A DNA stretch of 15,322 nt, taken from positions 1 to 15,322 of the forward strand of contig DAIQRD010000054.1 in the NCBI GenBank assembly GCA_036786445.1, written 5' to 3'. Positions 7,012 to 12,918 of the stretch are shown here, piece by piece (the stretch's first letter is position 1; each line of letters opens with the position of its first letter). Source of the stretch: JAAZMF01 sp036786445. Its GTDB lineage: Bacteria > Bacillota > Limnochordia > DTU087. Below the pieces are notes generated by a model, which had not been told where the DNA came from, did not search any database, and worked only from the letters and a program-made list of their open reading frames with translations. The translations under genes and the position numbers were made by a program.

Positions 7012-8214
7012 ATGGGACAAGTTGTGGCTATTGTAGCGGCGGCGGGTAAGGGGATTCGTATGGGTCTTAAGGGTGGCAAGCAGTTTGTGTACTTAGCGGG
7101 GAAGCCCGTGCTTGCCCACACATTGCTGGCCCTAGAAGCTTCTTCGGAAATCGATGGCATTATCGTTGTGACGGCGGGGCACCAAGTGGCCTCCGGATGG
7201 CAAGTGGTGGATGAATATGCCATTGGTAAGGTGCAAGCAGTGATTCCGGGAGGAGAAAGCCGACAGGCATCAGTTTGGGCTGGTTTACGCCATGTTACTG
7301 ATGATACAGAGATAGTTGTTGTTCATGATGGAGCAAGACCCTTGGTGGATGTGGCCCTAATTGATGCGACAATAGCAGGGGCTCGACTCCATGGAGCAGC
7401 AGGTCTGGCTGTGCCAGTCAAAGATACCATAAAAGTGAGAGATGCCGCTGGTTTCGTCGCTTCCACGCCACCGCGAGACAGCCTATGGGCCATGCAAACC
7501 CCCCAAGCTTTTCATTACAGCATCCTATGGGAAGCCCATGCGAAGGCTATGGCTGAGGGCCGGACGGGGACTGATGATTGTATGCTGGTTGAGAGTCTGG
7601 GACGGCCAGTCCAGCTCATTGAGGGTTCCTATAGGAATCTAAAGTTGACGACCAGGGAAGATCTGCTGTTAGCCAGGGCGTTGCTGTCTGGCGACGGACT
7701 AGAGGAGCCCCTGAAGCCGCCAAATCCACCCACACCCCGGGTGGGATGGGGCTACGATGTGCATATGTTGGTGGAAGGCCGCCCCTTGATTTTGGGCGGT
7801 GTGGAGATTCCCTATGAGAAAGGACTATTGGGGCACTCGGATGCCGATGTGTTGGTCCACGCCATTATGGATGCTATGTTGGGTGGCTTGGCCTTGGGAG
7901 ACATAGGGAAGCATTTCCCTGATACAGATCCGCGGTGGCGGGGTGCCAATAGCCTGCATTTGCTGAAACAGGTAAATAACCTGTTGGCGCAAGGCTCTGT
8001 TCCACAGCCTTCTATCAGCCACATCGATTGTGTGATCGTGGCTCAACGTCCCAAACTGGCCCCGCATATTCCACAGATGCGCCAGAATATAGCCGAGGTG
8101 TTGGAGCTATCTGTTGAACAGCTCAGCATCAAAGCAACCACTTCTGAGGGGTTGGGCCTAGCTGGGCGGGGAGAAGGGATTATTGCTCAAGCAGTTGTCA
8201 CTATCCTGGCCTGA
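7012..8214 (+). CDS. ispDF: Bifunctional IspD-IspF (MEP pathway)
   Basis: This 400-residue fusion carries out two non-consecutive MEP steps: CTP-dependent cytidylylation of methylerythritol 4-phosphate (IspD) and cyclisation to methylerythritol 2,4-cyclodiphosphate (IspF). IspD spans ~1-228, with the nucleotide loop AAAGKGIRMG (9-18), KQ at 23-24 and HDGARP (105-110). A proline-rich linker (~229-243) leads to IspF, with GWGYDVH (245-251), metal ligands D249, H251 and H283, and H275 in HSDAD; these correspond to E. coli D8, H10, H42 and H34 at a constant offset of 241. ATG 7012 is preferred over GTG 7000, which overlaps the GGGGAG ribosome site (6995-7000). B. subtilis has two separate genes here. 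The frame is unbroken, so it is a true fusion and not a frameshift. Confidence 0.95.
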   Translation: MGQVVAIVAAAGKGIRMGLKGGKQFVYLAGKPVLAHTLLALEASSEIDGIIVVTAGHQVASGWQVVDEYAIGKVQAVIPGGESRQASVWAGLRHVTDDTEIVVVHDGARPLVDVALIDATIAGARLHGAAGLAVPVKDTIKVRDAAGFVASTPPRDSLWAMQTPQAFHYSILWEAHAKAMAEGRTGTDDCMLVESLGRPVQLIEGSYRNLKLTTREDLLLARALLSGDGLEEPLKPPNPPTPRVGWGYDVHMLVEGRPLILGGVEIPYEKGLLGHSDADVLVHAIMDAMLGGLALGDIGKHFPDTDPRWRGANSLHLLKQVNNLLAQGSVPQPSISHIDCVIVAQRPKLAPHIPQMRQNIAEVLELSVEQLSIKATTSEGLGLAGRGEGIIAQAVVTILA

Positions 8215-8285
8215 GGCTGGTGGGAAACCTTGACTTGACCTGGCTTATACAAAAACGGGCCTGCAAATGCATGTATACCCTCTTT

Positions 8286-8315
8286 TTGACCCATACTATG
8301 GACGAATGGTAATAG
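8286..8315 (+). promoter_or_regulatory. Promoter of the RlpA-like/DUF1002 pair
   Basis: TTGACC (8286-8291), an 18-nt spacer and TAATAG (8310-8315), preceded by TGG as an extended -10. The start would be near 8322, only ~17 nt before the GTG, just ahead of the AAGGAGGG ribosome site (8325-8332). The very short leader is a mild weakness. The rest of the gap after ispDF (8215-8285) shows no clear terminator. Confidence 0.6.
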
Positions 8316-8338
8316 ATGGGTTATAAGGAGGGTTTTCC

Positions 8339-9133
8339 GTGAAAAGGACGCTTGTTGTAATCGCCATTCTTGTGGGATTGGCATTTTCCCTCGGCGAATT
8401 GGTTAGCTGCCCGTTTTATATTGTTGAGAATGTGGTGATGGCCGGCGAGGGTGTGGGTGCTCGCCAAGCTCGCATCGGTGGCCGGGAAGTAGGGGAAGTG
8501 GTGATTCACCGCCGAGTGGTGCTGAGGATTAGGACCAGTGCTGGAGGGATGGATCCCTTCGGCAGAGCAGTGGTGGTTGCCCATCGGCTAGCAGATTACT
8601 TGAAAGAGGGTTACCCACCTGATGCTATTTTTCCCGATGCCCACAAGGGCTCCATCGTAGTCACTTGGCAAGGCAAATTGGTGGTGACAGTGGATACCGC
8701 CCATGCGGGGCTCAACAACACCAATGAACATGCACTGGCGAAAGTGTGGGCTAACAATATCAGGCAAGCCCTGGGAAGCTCTGGGGTTCCTCCGGAGCAT
8801 GTGCTAGAAGACAGCTCTGATGCGGTAGTGACAGCTTTTTGTGTTGCGTCGTGGTATGGAGAGCGATTTCACGGCCGCTCCACAGCCAATGGTGAGACCT
8901 TCGATCGCTTTGGTTTTACTGCTGCCCATCGCTATTTGCCCTTTGGTACCAAGGTGCAAGTGACCAATTTGCATAATGGCAAAAGCGTCATGGTTACCAT
9001 CAATGACCGGGGGCCCTATGTGGCAGGAAGGGCGATTGATCTATCCAGCGGAGCGGCAACCGCTATAGGTTTGAAGGAACAGGGCATAGGTAATGTCAAA
9101 CTGGAGGTCATGGGTCCGGGGAGGGTGCTATGA
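8339..9133 (+). CDS. Exported RlpA-like double-psi beta-barrel protein
   Basis: A 264-residue exported protein. The N-terminus is a signal or anchor (residues 2-24, hydrophobic core 5-18). A lipobox-like L21-V22-S23-C24 is visible, but E20 makes it atypical; cleavage after V33-M34-A35 is an alternative. Residues ~40-155 form an uncharacterised domain with an RIRTSAGGMDPFGRAVVVA stretch and a VVTVDTAHA strand. The C-terminal ~90 residues are a clear RlpA-type barrel: ASWYG...HGRSTANGETF, TAAHRYLPFGT, NDRGPY and RAIDLS. In Gram-negative RlpA this fold is a lytic transglycosylase acting on peptide-stripped glycan; from memory, the His of TAAH and Asp of NDRGP are required, and both are kept. A cell-wall enzyme is likely. 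GTG 8339 has AAGGAGGG 6 nt upstream. It overlaps the next gene by 4 nt. Confidence 0.82.
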   Translation: MKRTLVVIAILVGLAFSLGELVSCPFYIVENVVMAGEGVGARQARIGGREVGEVVIHRRVVLRIRTSAGGMDPFGRAVVVAHRLADYLKEGYPPDAIFPDAHKGSIVVTWQGKLVVTVDTAHAGLNNTNEHALAKVWANNIRQALGSSGVPPEHVLEDSSDAVVTAFCVASWYGERFHGRSTANGETFDRFGFTAAHRYLPFGTKVQVTNLHNGKSVMVTINDRGPYVAGRAIDLSSGAATAIGLKEQGIGNVKLEVMGPGRVL

Positions 9134-10044
9134 TGCGCCCTTCCTGGCGATGTGGTGGGCTGTTAGCGTTGGTTGTCGTCCTGTTCTTACTGGATGCTAT
9201 GGTTCCATCGGCTAGGGCCGCAGGGGAAGCAGTGATCACTTGGGGTGCAGATCTGTCTAATAGAGATAGGGCCAAAGTCCGGCGAATTATGCAGATCCAG
9301 CAGCATAGTGGGCCTTTGTGGGAGCTACAAGTAACGAACTCCGAGGAGCAGGCCCTGTTGGGAAATAGTGTACCTGCCTCTTATTTAGGCACCCGCGCCA
9401 TTTCCTCGGCATATGTGCGACCCCTAGAGCCGGGCAGTGGTTTACAGGTAACTACCCACAATATTACATGGGTGTCTAGGCGGATGTTTGCCCAAGCCCT
9501 GATTACTGGTGGGGTGCGGGATGCAGAGGTGATTGTTGCGGCCCCTGCCCCGGTATCGGGTACAGCTGCTTTAACTGGCATATTCAAGGCTTTCGAGGCC
9601 GCTGCCGATGCAGATTTACCGGAGCAGGGGAAACGCATCGCTGGCGAAGAGCTTTATGTGACTAGGGAAGTTGGGGAAAATGTAGGCCATGAACAAGCCA
9701 GCGATCTAATGGAGAGAGTCAAAGAAGAGCTTGTGGGGCAAAAATTCACAGACAAAACCGCCATCATTGATCTGATCCGCAAGTCGGCGTTGGAGATAGG
9801 CATAGAACTATCGCCCGCCGATGTCCAGCAGATAGCTGATTTGATGGCCAAGATCAACAGCCTGGATCTAAAGCAGAACGATCTGCAGATACAGCTAGAC
9901 AAGATGTCAGGCCGAGTGGACAGGTTACTTGGTACGCAAATGGGACTAAAGGATACCATTACATCTTGGTTTCAGCGGTTAGTGGATCTCATAGCGCGGC
10001 TCTTGGACCAGTTCATGTCCTTTGTGGCCGGAGCTCGGCCTTAG
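9130..10044 (+). CDS. Secreted DUF1002-family protein
   Basis: The 304-residue protein matches the DUF1002 family (B. subtilis YpuA-like), known mainly from Bacillota, with no assigned biochemical function. It has a strong signal peptide (basic start, hydrophobic core ~10-21, likely cleavage near SARA-A at ~30), a mixed alpha/beta region rich in Val/Thr/Ala (to ~150), and a helical C-terminal third (~185-295) with a coiled-coil-like segment around LKQNDLQIQLDKM. The ATG overlaps the upstream stop as ATGA; a second ATG at 9133 fits the GGGAGGG site (9119-9125) better by spacing (7 nt), so the protein may be one residue shorter. The overlap implies translational coupling with the RlpA-like protein, which suggests a shared extracytoplasmic role. 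Confidence 0.85.
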   Translation: MMRPSWRCGGLLALVVVLFLLDAMVPSARAAGEAVITWGADLSNRDRAKVRRIMQIQQHSGPLWELQVTNSEEQALLGNSVPASYLGTRAISSAYVRPLEPGSGLQVTTHNITWVSRRMFAQALITGGVRDAEVIVAAPAPVSGTAALTGIFKAFEAAADADLPEQGKRIAGEELYVTREVGENVGHEQASDLMERVKEELVGQKFTDKTAIIDLIRKSALEIGIELSPADVQQIADLMAKINSLDLKQNDLQIQLDKMSGRVDRLLGTQMGLKDTITSWFQRLVDLIARLLDQFMSFVAGARP

Positions 10045-10097
10045 GAGTAATGCGGGGAATCTTCACCAACTGAGATGAAAGGCTATGCCTTCCCCTG

Positions 10098-10547
10098 TTA
10101 TGATCCAACGATGAGATCTGCGAGAAGAGCCGCCATCCCAGCAGCAACCAAGGGACCCACTGGGATTCCTTTGAAGAAGGTCGCCCCGATGAGGGTGCCC
10201 AGTACTAGACCAGTGATGCTTTCAGGGTGAGTATCCAGCAGAGCAAGGCCTCTAGCTCCCAGATACGCCCCGGCTATACCGCTGAGAATCGCCGCGGCAC
10301 CCTGTGGCTTGGTAACTGCCCCCCAGATGTCATCTAGGGTTATGCGTCCAGCGGCAAATGGGGTCAAAATAGAGACGATCAATAGGGTAAGACCGACTCT
10401 CAGACCTGGTCCTTCCAAATAAGGCAGAAGTGCATCTAGCCCCAAGAGTCTAAGCAGTAAGAGGAATGCCGCAGAGATGGAGACTAGGTAATTGTCGCCT
10501 ACAACTCCTAGAAAGAGCATGGCTAGTAAGCAAAGATCGTGGAACAT
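10098..10547 (-). CDS. DUF441-family integral membrane protein (YeaL/YtwI-like)
   Basis: A 149-residue membrane protein that matches DUF441 (E. coli YeaL, 148 residues) along its whole length. Recognisable elements are the hydrophobic N-terminal helix, the LRVGLTLLIVSILTPFAAG segment, and the C-terminal GLVLGTLIGATFFKGIPVGP motif with its hallmark G(I/V)PVGPL. About four transmembrane segments are expected. Function is unknown. ATG 10547 is chosen over 10553 and 10568 because AAGGGGGTGAT lies 8 nt upstream of it and overlaps the other two. It is the last gene of the minus-strand group, separated from yeiH by a terminator and served by a candidate promoter of its own; it converges on the DUF1002 gene across a 53-bp gap. 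Confidence 0.88.
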   Translation of the reverse strand: MFHDLCLLAMLFLGVVGDNYLVSISAAFLLLLRLLGLDALLPYLEGPGLRVGLTLLIVSILTPFAAGRITLDDIWGAVTKPQGAAAILSGIAGAYLGARGLALLDTHPESITGLVLGTLIGATFFKGIPVGPLVAAGMAALLADLIVGS

Positions 10548-10560
10548 GAGCATCACCCCC

Positions 10561-10590
10561 TTCAACATATTCTCTCTCTTCTGCTATAAT
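10561..10590 (+). promoter_or_regulatory. Plus-strand promoter-like element facing yeiH
   Basis: TTCAAC (10561-10566), an 18-nt spacer and a perfect TATAAT (10585-10590) preceded by TGC (extended -10). It would start RNA near 10597 and run into the bidirectional hairpin that ends at 10692, with no annotated gene on this strand. The -35 is poor, so the strength rests on the extended -10. It may instead be chance AT-richness in the DUF441 leader. Confidence 0.45.
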
Positions 10591-10604
10591 TCGCCGGACA
10601 TGGC

Positions 10605-10633
10605 AGTATGGGTGTGGGCCCCGAACATGACAA
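10605..10633 (-). promoter_or_regulatory. Candidate promoter of the DUF441 gene
   Basis: On the minus strand, TTGTCA (10633-10628), a 17-nt spacer and CATACT (10610-10605). The start would be near 10598, ~50 nt before the ATG, downstream of the yeiH terminator. The element faces the plus-strand element at 10561-10590, with nearly abutting start sites. Confidence 0.45.
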
Positions 10634-10643
10634 TCTATAAATG

Positions 10644-10692
10644 CAAAAGAGCGGCTTGCCTCAACAAGATCCCTAAGGCAGCTGCTCTTTTG
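10644..10692 (-). terminator. Bidirectional terminator after yeiH
   Basis: CAAAAGAGC (10644-10652) pairs with GCTCTTTTG (10684-10692). Inside it, GGCT pairs with AGCT (one G-U), and after a one-base bulge GCCT pairs with AGGC. Each strand reads an A-run, a GC stem and TTTTG, the form of a bidirectional terminator. It lies 28 nt after the yeiH stop and would end the comA operon transcript, and also any plus-strand RNA from 10597. Confidence 0.65.
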
Positions 10693-10719
10693 TATCCAGA
10701 GATGGTGGCTATGTTGATC

Positions 10720-11778
10720 TCAAGCGAATAGCGCATATACCATGATAAAGGTGACTACTGAGACGATTGTCTCCACACCGAATCCGACTATGAAAGGTTT
10801 TATGCCCGCTTTCATCCGAGATCTTTGGAGCGAAAGGCCTACTCCGGCAAAGGTTAATAGGAAGGCCCAGTTAGATATATTGACGAGTATCTTGGTTTGT
10901 GTGGGGCTGAAGAATTTCATGGTGTTGAGACCAGATAGCAACAGGAAACCCAGAACGAATTTGGGAAACCGTGCCCAGAGAAATGCCCACTTGTTGTCGA
11001 TCTGCTTTGTTAGTCCTCGGTTAGCATGGATTAGCGCAAACAGCAGAATCACAAAGCCCATAAGGGCATTACGGGAGAGTTTTACTACAGTTGCTACCTC
11101 GGCGGCCTTCTCGGAAAAGGCCATTCCAGTGGCAACCGCTTCGGCAGTGTTGTCTATGGAAAGCCCTGTCCAAAAGCCAAACATCTCATGGGACATGTTG
11201 GCCAGATGTCCGATAAACGGGTAAACAGCTAGCATGATGGCCCCGAAGATTAGGATCGTTGCGATGGCATAGCTAGCATCTTCTTCGCTGGCATTGATGG
11301 CGCCTGTGGCCCCGATGATGGCCGATACGCCGCAGATGCCTACACCCACACCGATGAGGCTCCCTAGCTCTTCTGATAGACCGGCTGCTCGACCCAATAG
11401 ACGAGCCACAGTAATAGCCAACACGATCTCAGCTATCACCAGGATGATGCCTGTGGCTCCGATGTTGATGACATTGGACATGGCGAACTTGGCACCCATT
11501 AATACTATCCCAACCTTGAGCCAAAACTCATATGTGCGTATGCCCGGGACGAATACCCGGGGGATGGGCACAGTGTTGGATATTAGAGCACCAAAGGCAA
11601 TGGCAAAGATGACATACTCCATGTGGGGAACATGGGCTGCCGCGGCCTTACCAAGCAGACCGATGGCAAGCAATAATGCTATACCAGGGATCATCTTGAG
11701 CCCCTTGCCTAAGGGGGCGAAGGCAACACCCTGCAGTGGCCAATTGCTGGTAGTTAATTGATCAGAGGGTTGACTCAT
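10720..11778 (-). CDS. YeiH/UPF0324-family putative sulfur-oxyanion exporter
   Basis: A 352-residue polytopic membrane protein with about ten hydrophobic segments. It carries the family signatures GVGICGVSA (145-153), followed by a glycine-rich turn, and WTGLSIDNTAEAVATG (203-218), followed by VVKLSRN. E. coli YeiH has IHEVAQVV at the second motif; the IDNTAE variant here marks a different subgroup. The family is annotated as putative sulfate exporters, with little direct biochemistry. The ATG at 11778 has GGGAGG (11793-11788) 9 nt upstream. It lies 3' of comA, with a 33-codon hydrophobic ORF between, which suggests a substrate tied to ComA chemistry (sulfite, sulfolactate or a related sulfonate); this is inference. 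Antisense reading frames within it are shadows. Confidence 0.88.
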   Translation of the reverse strand: MSQPSDQLTTSNWPLQGVAFAPLGKGLKMIPGIALLLAIGLLGKAAAAHVPHMEYVIFAIAFGALISNTVPIPRVFVPGIRTYEFWLKVGIVLMGAKFAMSNVINIGATGIILVIAEIVLAITVARLLGRAAGLSEELGSLIGVGVGICGVSAIIGATGAINASEEDASYAIATILIFGAIMLAVYPFIGHLANMSHEMFGFWTGLSIDNTAEAVATGMAFSEKAAEVATVVKLSRNALMGFVILLFALIHANRGLTKQIDNKWAFLWARFPKFVLGFLLLSGLNTMKFFSPTQTKILVNISNWAFLLTFAGVGLSLQRSRMKAGIKPFIVGFGVETIVSVVTFIMVYALFA

Positions 11779-11813
11779 GCCACAATACCTCCCAAGTTAG
11801 TGCATGGCGTATT

Positions 11814-11915
11814 TCACCAAGGGATGTAGTTCAGGATATGGGCTTTCACAAGAGTTGCAAGGGCTAGAGCAGTGAAAACAGAAAGCCAATCAAGAGATAT
11901 TCGCCATTTCAACAT
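11814..11915 (-). CDS. Small 33-residue membrane peptide between comA and yeiH
   Basis: An ATG at 11915 preceded by a perfect AGGAGGTGA ribosome site (11930-11922, GGAGG 9 nt from the ATG) opens a 33-codon frame ending in TGA at 11814-11816. The peptide starts MLKWRISLDW, has one hydrophobic stretch (~residues 10-23, WLSVFTALALATLV) and ends KAHILNYIPW. A positively charged start suggests N-in insertion. It overlaps the comA 3' end by 26 nt in another frame and stops 35 nt before the yeiH start codon, so translation is probably coupled. From memory, longer members of the YeiH exporter family carry an N-terminal segment with a (E)DWW-type helix, which this ISLDWLSV resembles; the small ORF may be that helix as a separate subunit. 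Function is unknown. Confidence 0.68.
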   Translation of the reverse strand: MLKWRISLDWLSVFTALALATLVKAHILNYIPW

Positions 11916-12726
11916 GGGAATTCACCTCCTGGATGCTTAGTTTAAAGGTGTCAGATCGCATGCCAATTCGAGTTGCTTCTAGAGCCAGCACATCGCCGGG
12001 CTGGATATTCCCCAAGTTGACATTGGGACCGAGTCTGGTCAACAGCTGTTGCTGCTGGGAAACTTGGGGCGCCTCCCACATGATGCTCTCGGGCCGAGCA
12101 ACGTTGTCTATTATTGATTGGAGAATATCGGGACGAATACCACCAGCCGCATCATATATGCCGATGCTTCTGCCAGATTCCCTGGCTTCCACTATGACTC
12201 GGTAAGCTCCGGTGGACAAATCGTCTTCAATCTGGCAGGCAATTGCCTCGGGATCAAATGGTGCACTGCTATCTTTCTTGCCGACTTCTGTCAAAACTCC
12301 TAGGCCCAGGGTATGGGCTGTTGTGATGATCTGTCGTCTCAGCTCAGGGGCAATGTCAATGGTGCCAGATGAGACCTCTACGTAAGTAAAACCCAGGTCT
12401 TGCACCAAGACTAGGAATTCCTTGATCTGCCCTTGATGGACCGCTACCTCCAGGAGTGTGCCACCAGGGTAGATGTCAACTCCATGTGACTTTACTAGAG
12501 CGATTTTCCTAAGCAATTGCTCTGTGGGATAGAGGGGGGCGGTACCGAAACCTAGCTTCACAAAATCCACGTGATCTGCATTGAGTGATAACCACTGTTC
12601 CGTTGTGCAAAGATCCAACCCCTTGTCGATGATCATGGCCAAACCATCGAAGCGGGGCTTGGGCTGGCGGCCGGGCCAGGGAGGCACGAGGTATTTGTCC
12701 CAGGGGCTTTGCAGGTGGTAGTTCAT
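11890..12726 (-). CDS. comA: Phosphosulfolactate synthase ComA
   Basis: ComA adds sulfite to phosphoenolpyruvate to give (2R)-phospho-3-sulfolactate: the first step to coenzyme M in methanogens, and in Bacillus (YitD) part of sulfolactate formation linked to sporulation. The 278-residue TIM-barrel protein shows the family motifs MIIDKGL (31-37), VDFVKLGFGT (53-62), YPGGTLLE (86-93), TEVGKKD (146-152), VEARESG (179-185) and a late WEAPQ. Known members are ~250 residues; the extra length is mostly at the N-terminus. ATG 12726 is preferred over earlier in-frame starts because GGAGGG (12739-12734) lies 7 nt upstream. No ComB or ComC homologue is in the window, so the phosphatase step must be encoded elsewhere. 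It is divergent from cysS. Confidence 0.92.
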   Translation of the reverse strand: MNYHLQSPWDKYLVPPWPGRQPKPRFDGLAMIIDKGLDLCTTEQWLSLNADHVDFVKLGFGTAPLYPTEQLLRKIALVKSHGVDIYPGGTLLEVAVHQGQIKEFLVLVQDLGFTYVEVSSGTIDIAPELRRQIITTAHTLGLGVLTEVGKKDSSAPFDPEAIACQIEDDLSTGAYRVIVEARESGRSIGIYDAAGGIRPDILQSIIDNVARPESIMWEAPQVSQQQQLLTRLGPNVNLGNIQPGDVLALEATRIGMRSDTFKLSIQEVNSHVEMANIS

Positions 12727-12762
12727 TTGACATCCCTCCAAGTAGCTCAGACAATCTGCTCT

Positions 12763-12792
12763 ACCATATGCGACCTGGATCCTAGTGGTCAC
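12763..12792 (-). promoter_or_regulatory. Weak candidate promoter of the comA operon
   Basis: On the minus strand, GTGACC (12792-12787), an 18-nt spacer and TATGGT (12768-12763), each 4 of 6 against consensus. Its -35 lies only 3 bp from the cysS -35 on the other strand, so the two promoters would be back to back. A sporulation sigma factor could use a different element; none was clear. Confidence 0.35.
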
Positions 12793-12795
12793 TCG

Positions 12796-12825
12796 TTGAC
12801 ATTGGCGGGAAAACACCTATATGAT
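12796..12825 (+). promoter_or_regulatory. Strong promoter of cysS-mrnC-rlmB
   Basis: A perfect TTGACA (12796-12801), an 18-nt spacer and TATGAT (12820-12825, 5 of 6). The start would be near 12832, leaving an ~87-nt leader, too short for a T-box. Confidence 0.7.
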
Positions 12826-12849
12826 CTAGATGAGGCCCATTCTAGGTTT

Positions 12850-12879
12850 TTGGGAGAGACTATGTTAGGATGGTAAAGA
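12850..12879 (+). promoter_or_regulatory. Second candidate cysS promoter
   Basis: TTGGGA (12850-12855), an 18-nt spacer and TAAAGA (12874-12879) preceded by TGG. It is weaker than the upstream promoter but has the same TGGTAA extended -10 as the cdnL, ispDF and RlpA-like promoters. Confidence 0.35.
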
Positions 12880-12884
12880 GAATG

Positions 12885-12903
12885 TTGGCGGCTGTGCCGC
12901 TAG
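12885..12903 (+). other. Hairpin next to the cysS ribosome site
   Basis: GCGGC (12888-12892) and GCCGC (12896-12900) pair around a TGT loop, extended by G-U, U-A and U-G pairs to ~8 bp. It ends 2 nt before the AGAGGGAG ribosome region (12906-12913). It may tune translation of cysS; this is inferred from pairing alone. Confidence 0.35.
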
Positions 12904-12918
12904 AAAGAGGGAGAAGCC

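Larger units (their letters stand above)
10597..10695 (+). ncRNA. Candidate ~100-nt plus-strand RNA
   Basis: Inferred only from the TGCTATAAT element upstream and the hairpin with a CTCTTTTG tail at its end. A 43-codon frame starting at ATG 10600 runs through it but lacks a ribosome site and continues past the hairpin, so a coding role is unlikely. No RNA family was recognised. Confidence 0.25.

Noticed and set aside
10050..10073. Seven-codon frame after DUF1002 with an AGGAG site
   Set aside because: The ribosome site coincides with the DUF1002 stop codon region and the product is only seven residues; chance is the simpler explanation.
10054..10096. GGGGAA...TTCCCC and AAGGC-TAT-GCCTT pairing between the convergent genes
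   Set aside because: Short stems with no U tract on either strand; too weak to call a terminator.
10492..10731. Plus-strand 79-codon frame across the DUF441-yeiH gap
   Set aside because: Its first part is antisense to DUF441, it has no ribosome site, and it runs through a terminator hairpin.
11294..11761. Plus-strand 155-codon frame opposite yeiH (and another at 10742-11224)
   Set aside because: Both are antisense shadows of a clear membrane-protein gene; their methionine- and proline-rich products resemble no family and have no ribosome sites.
12832..12918. T-box leader before cysS
   Set aside because: The leader is ~87 nt, too short, and lacks the conserved T-box GGTGG-ACCGCG sequence; only a small GCGGC/GCCGC hairpin is present.
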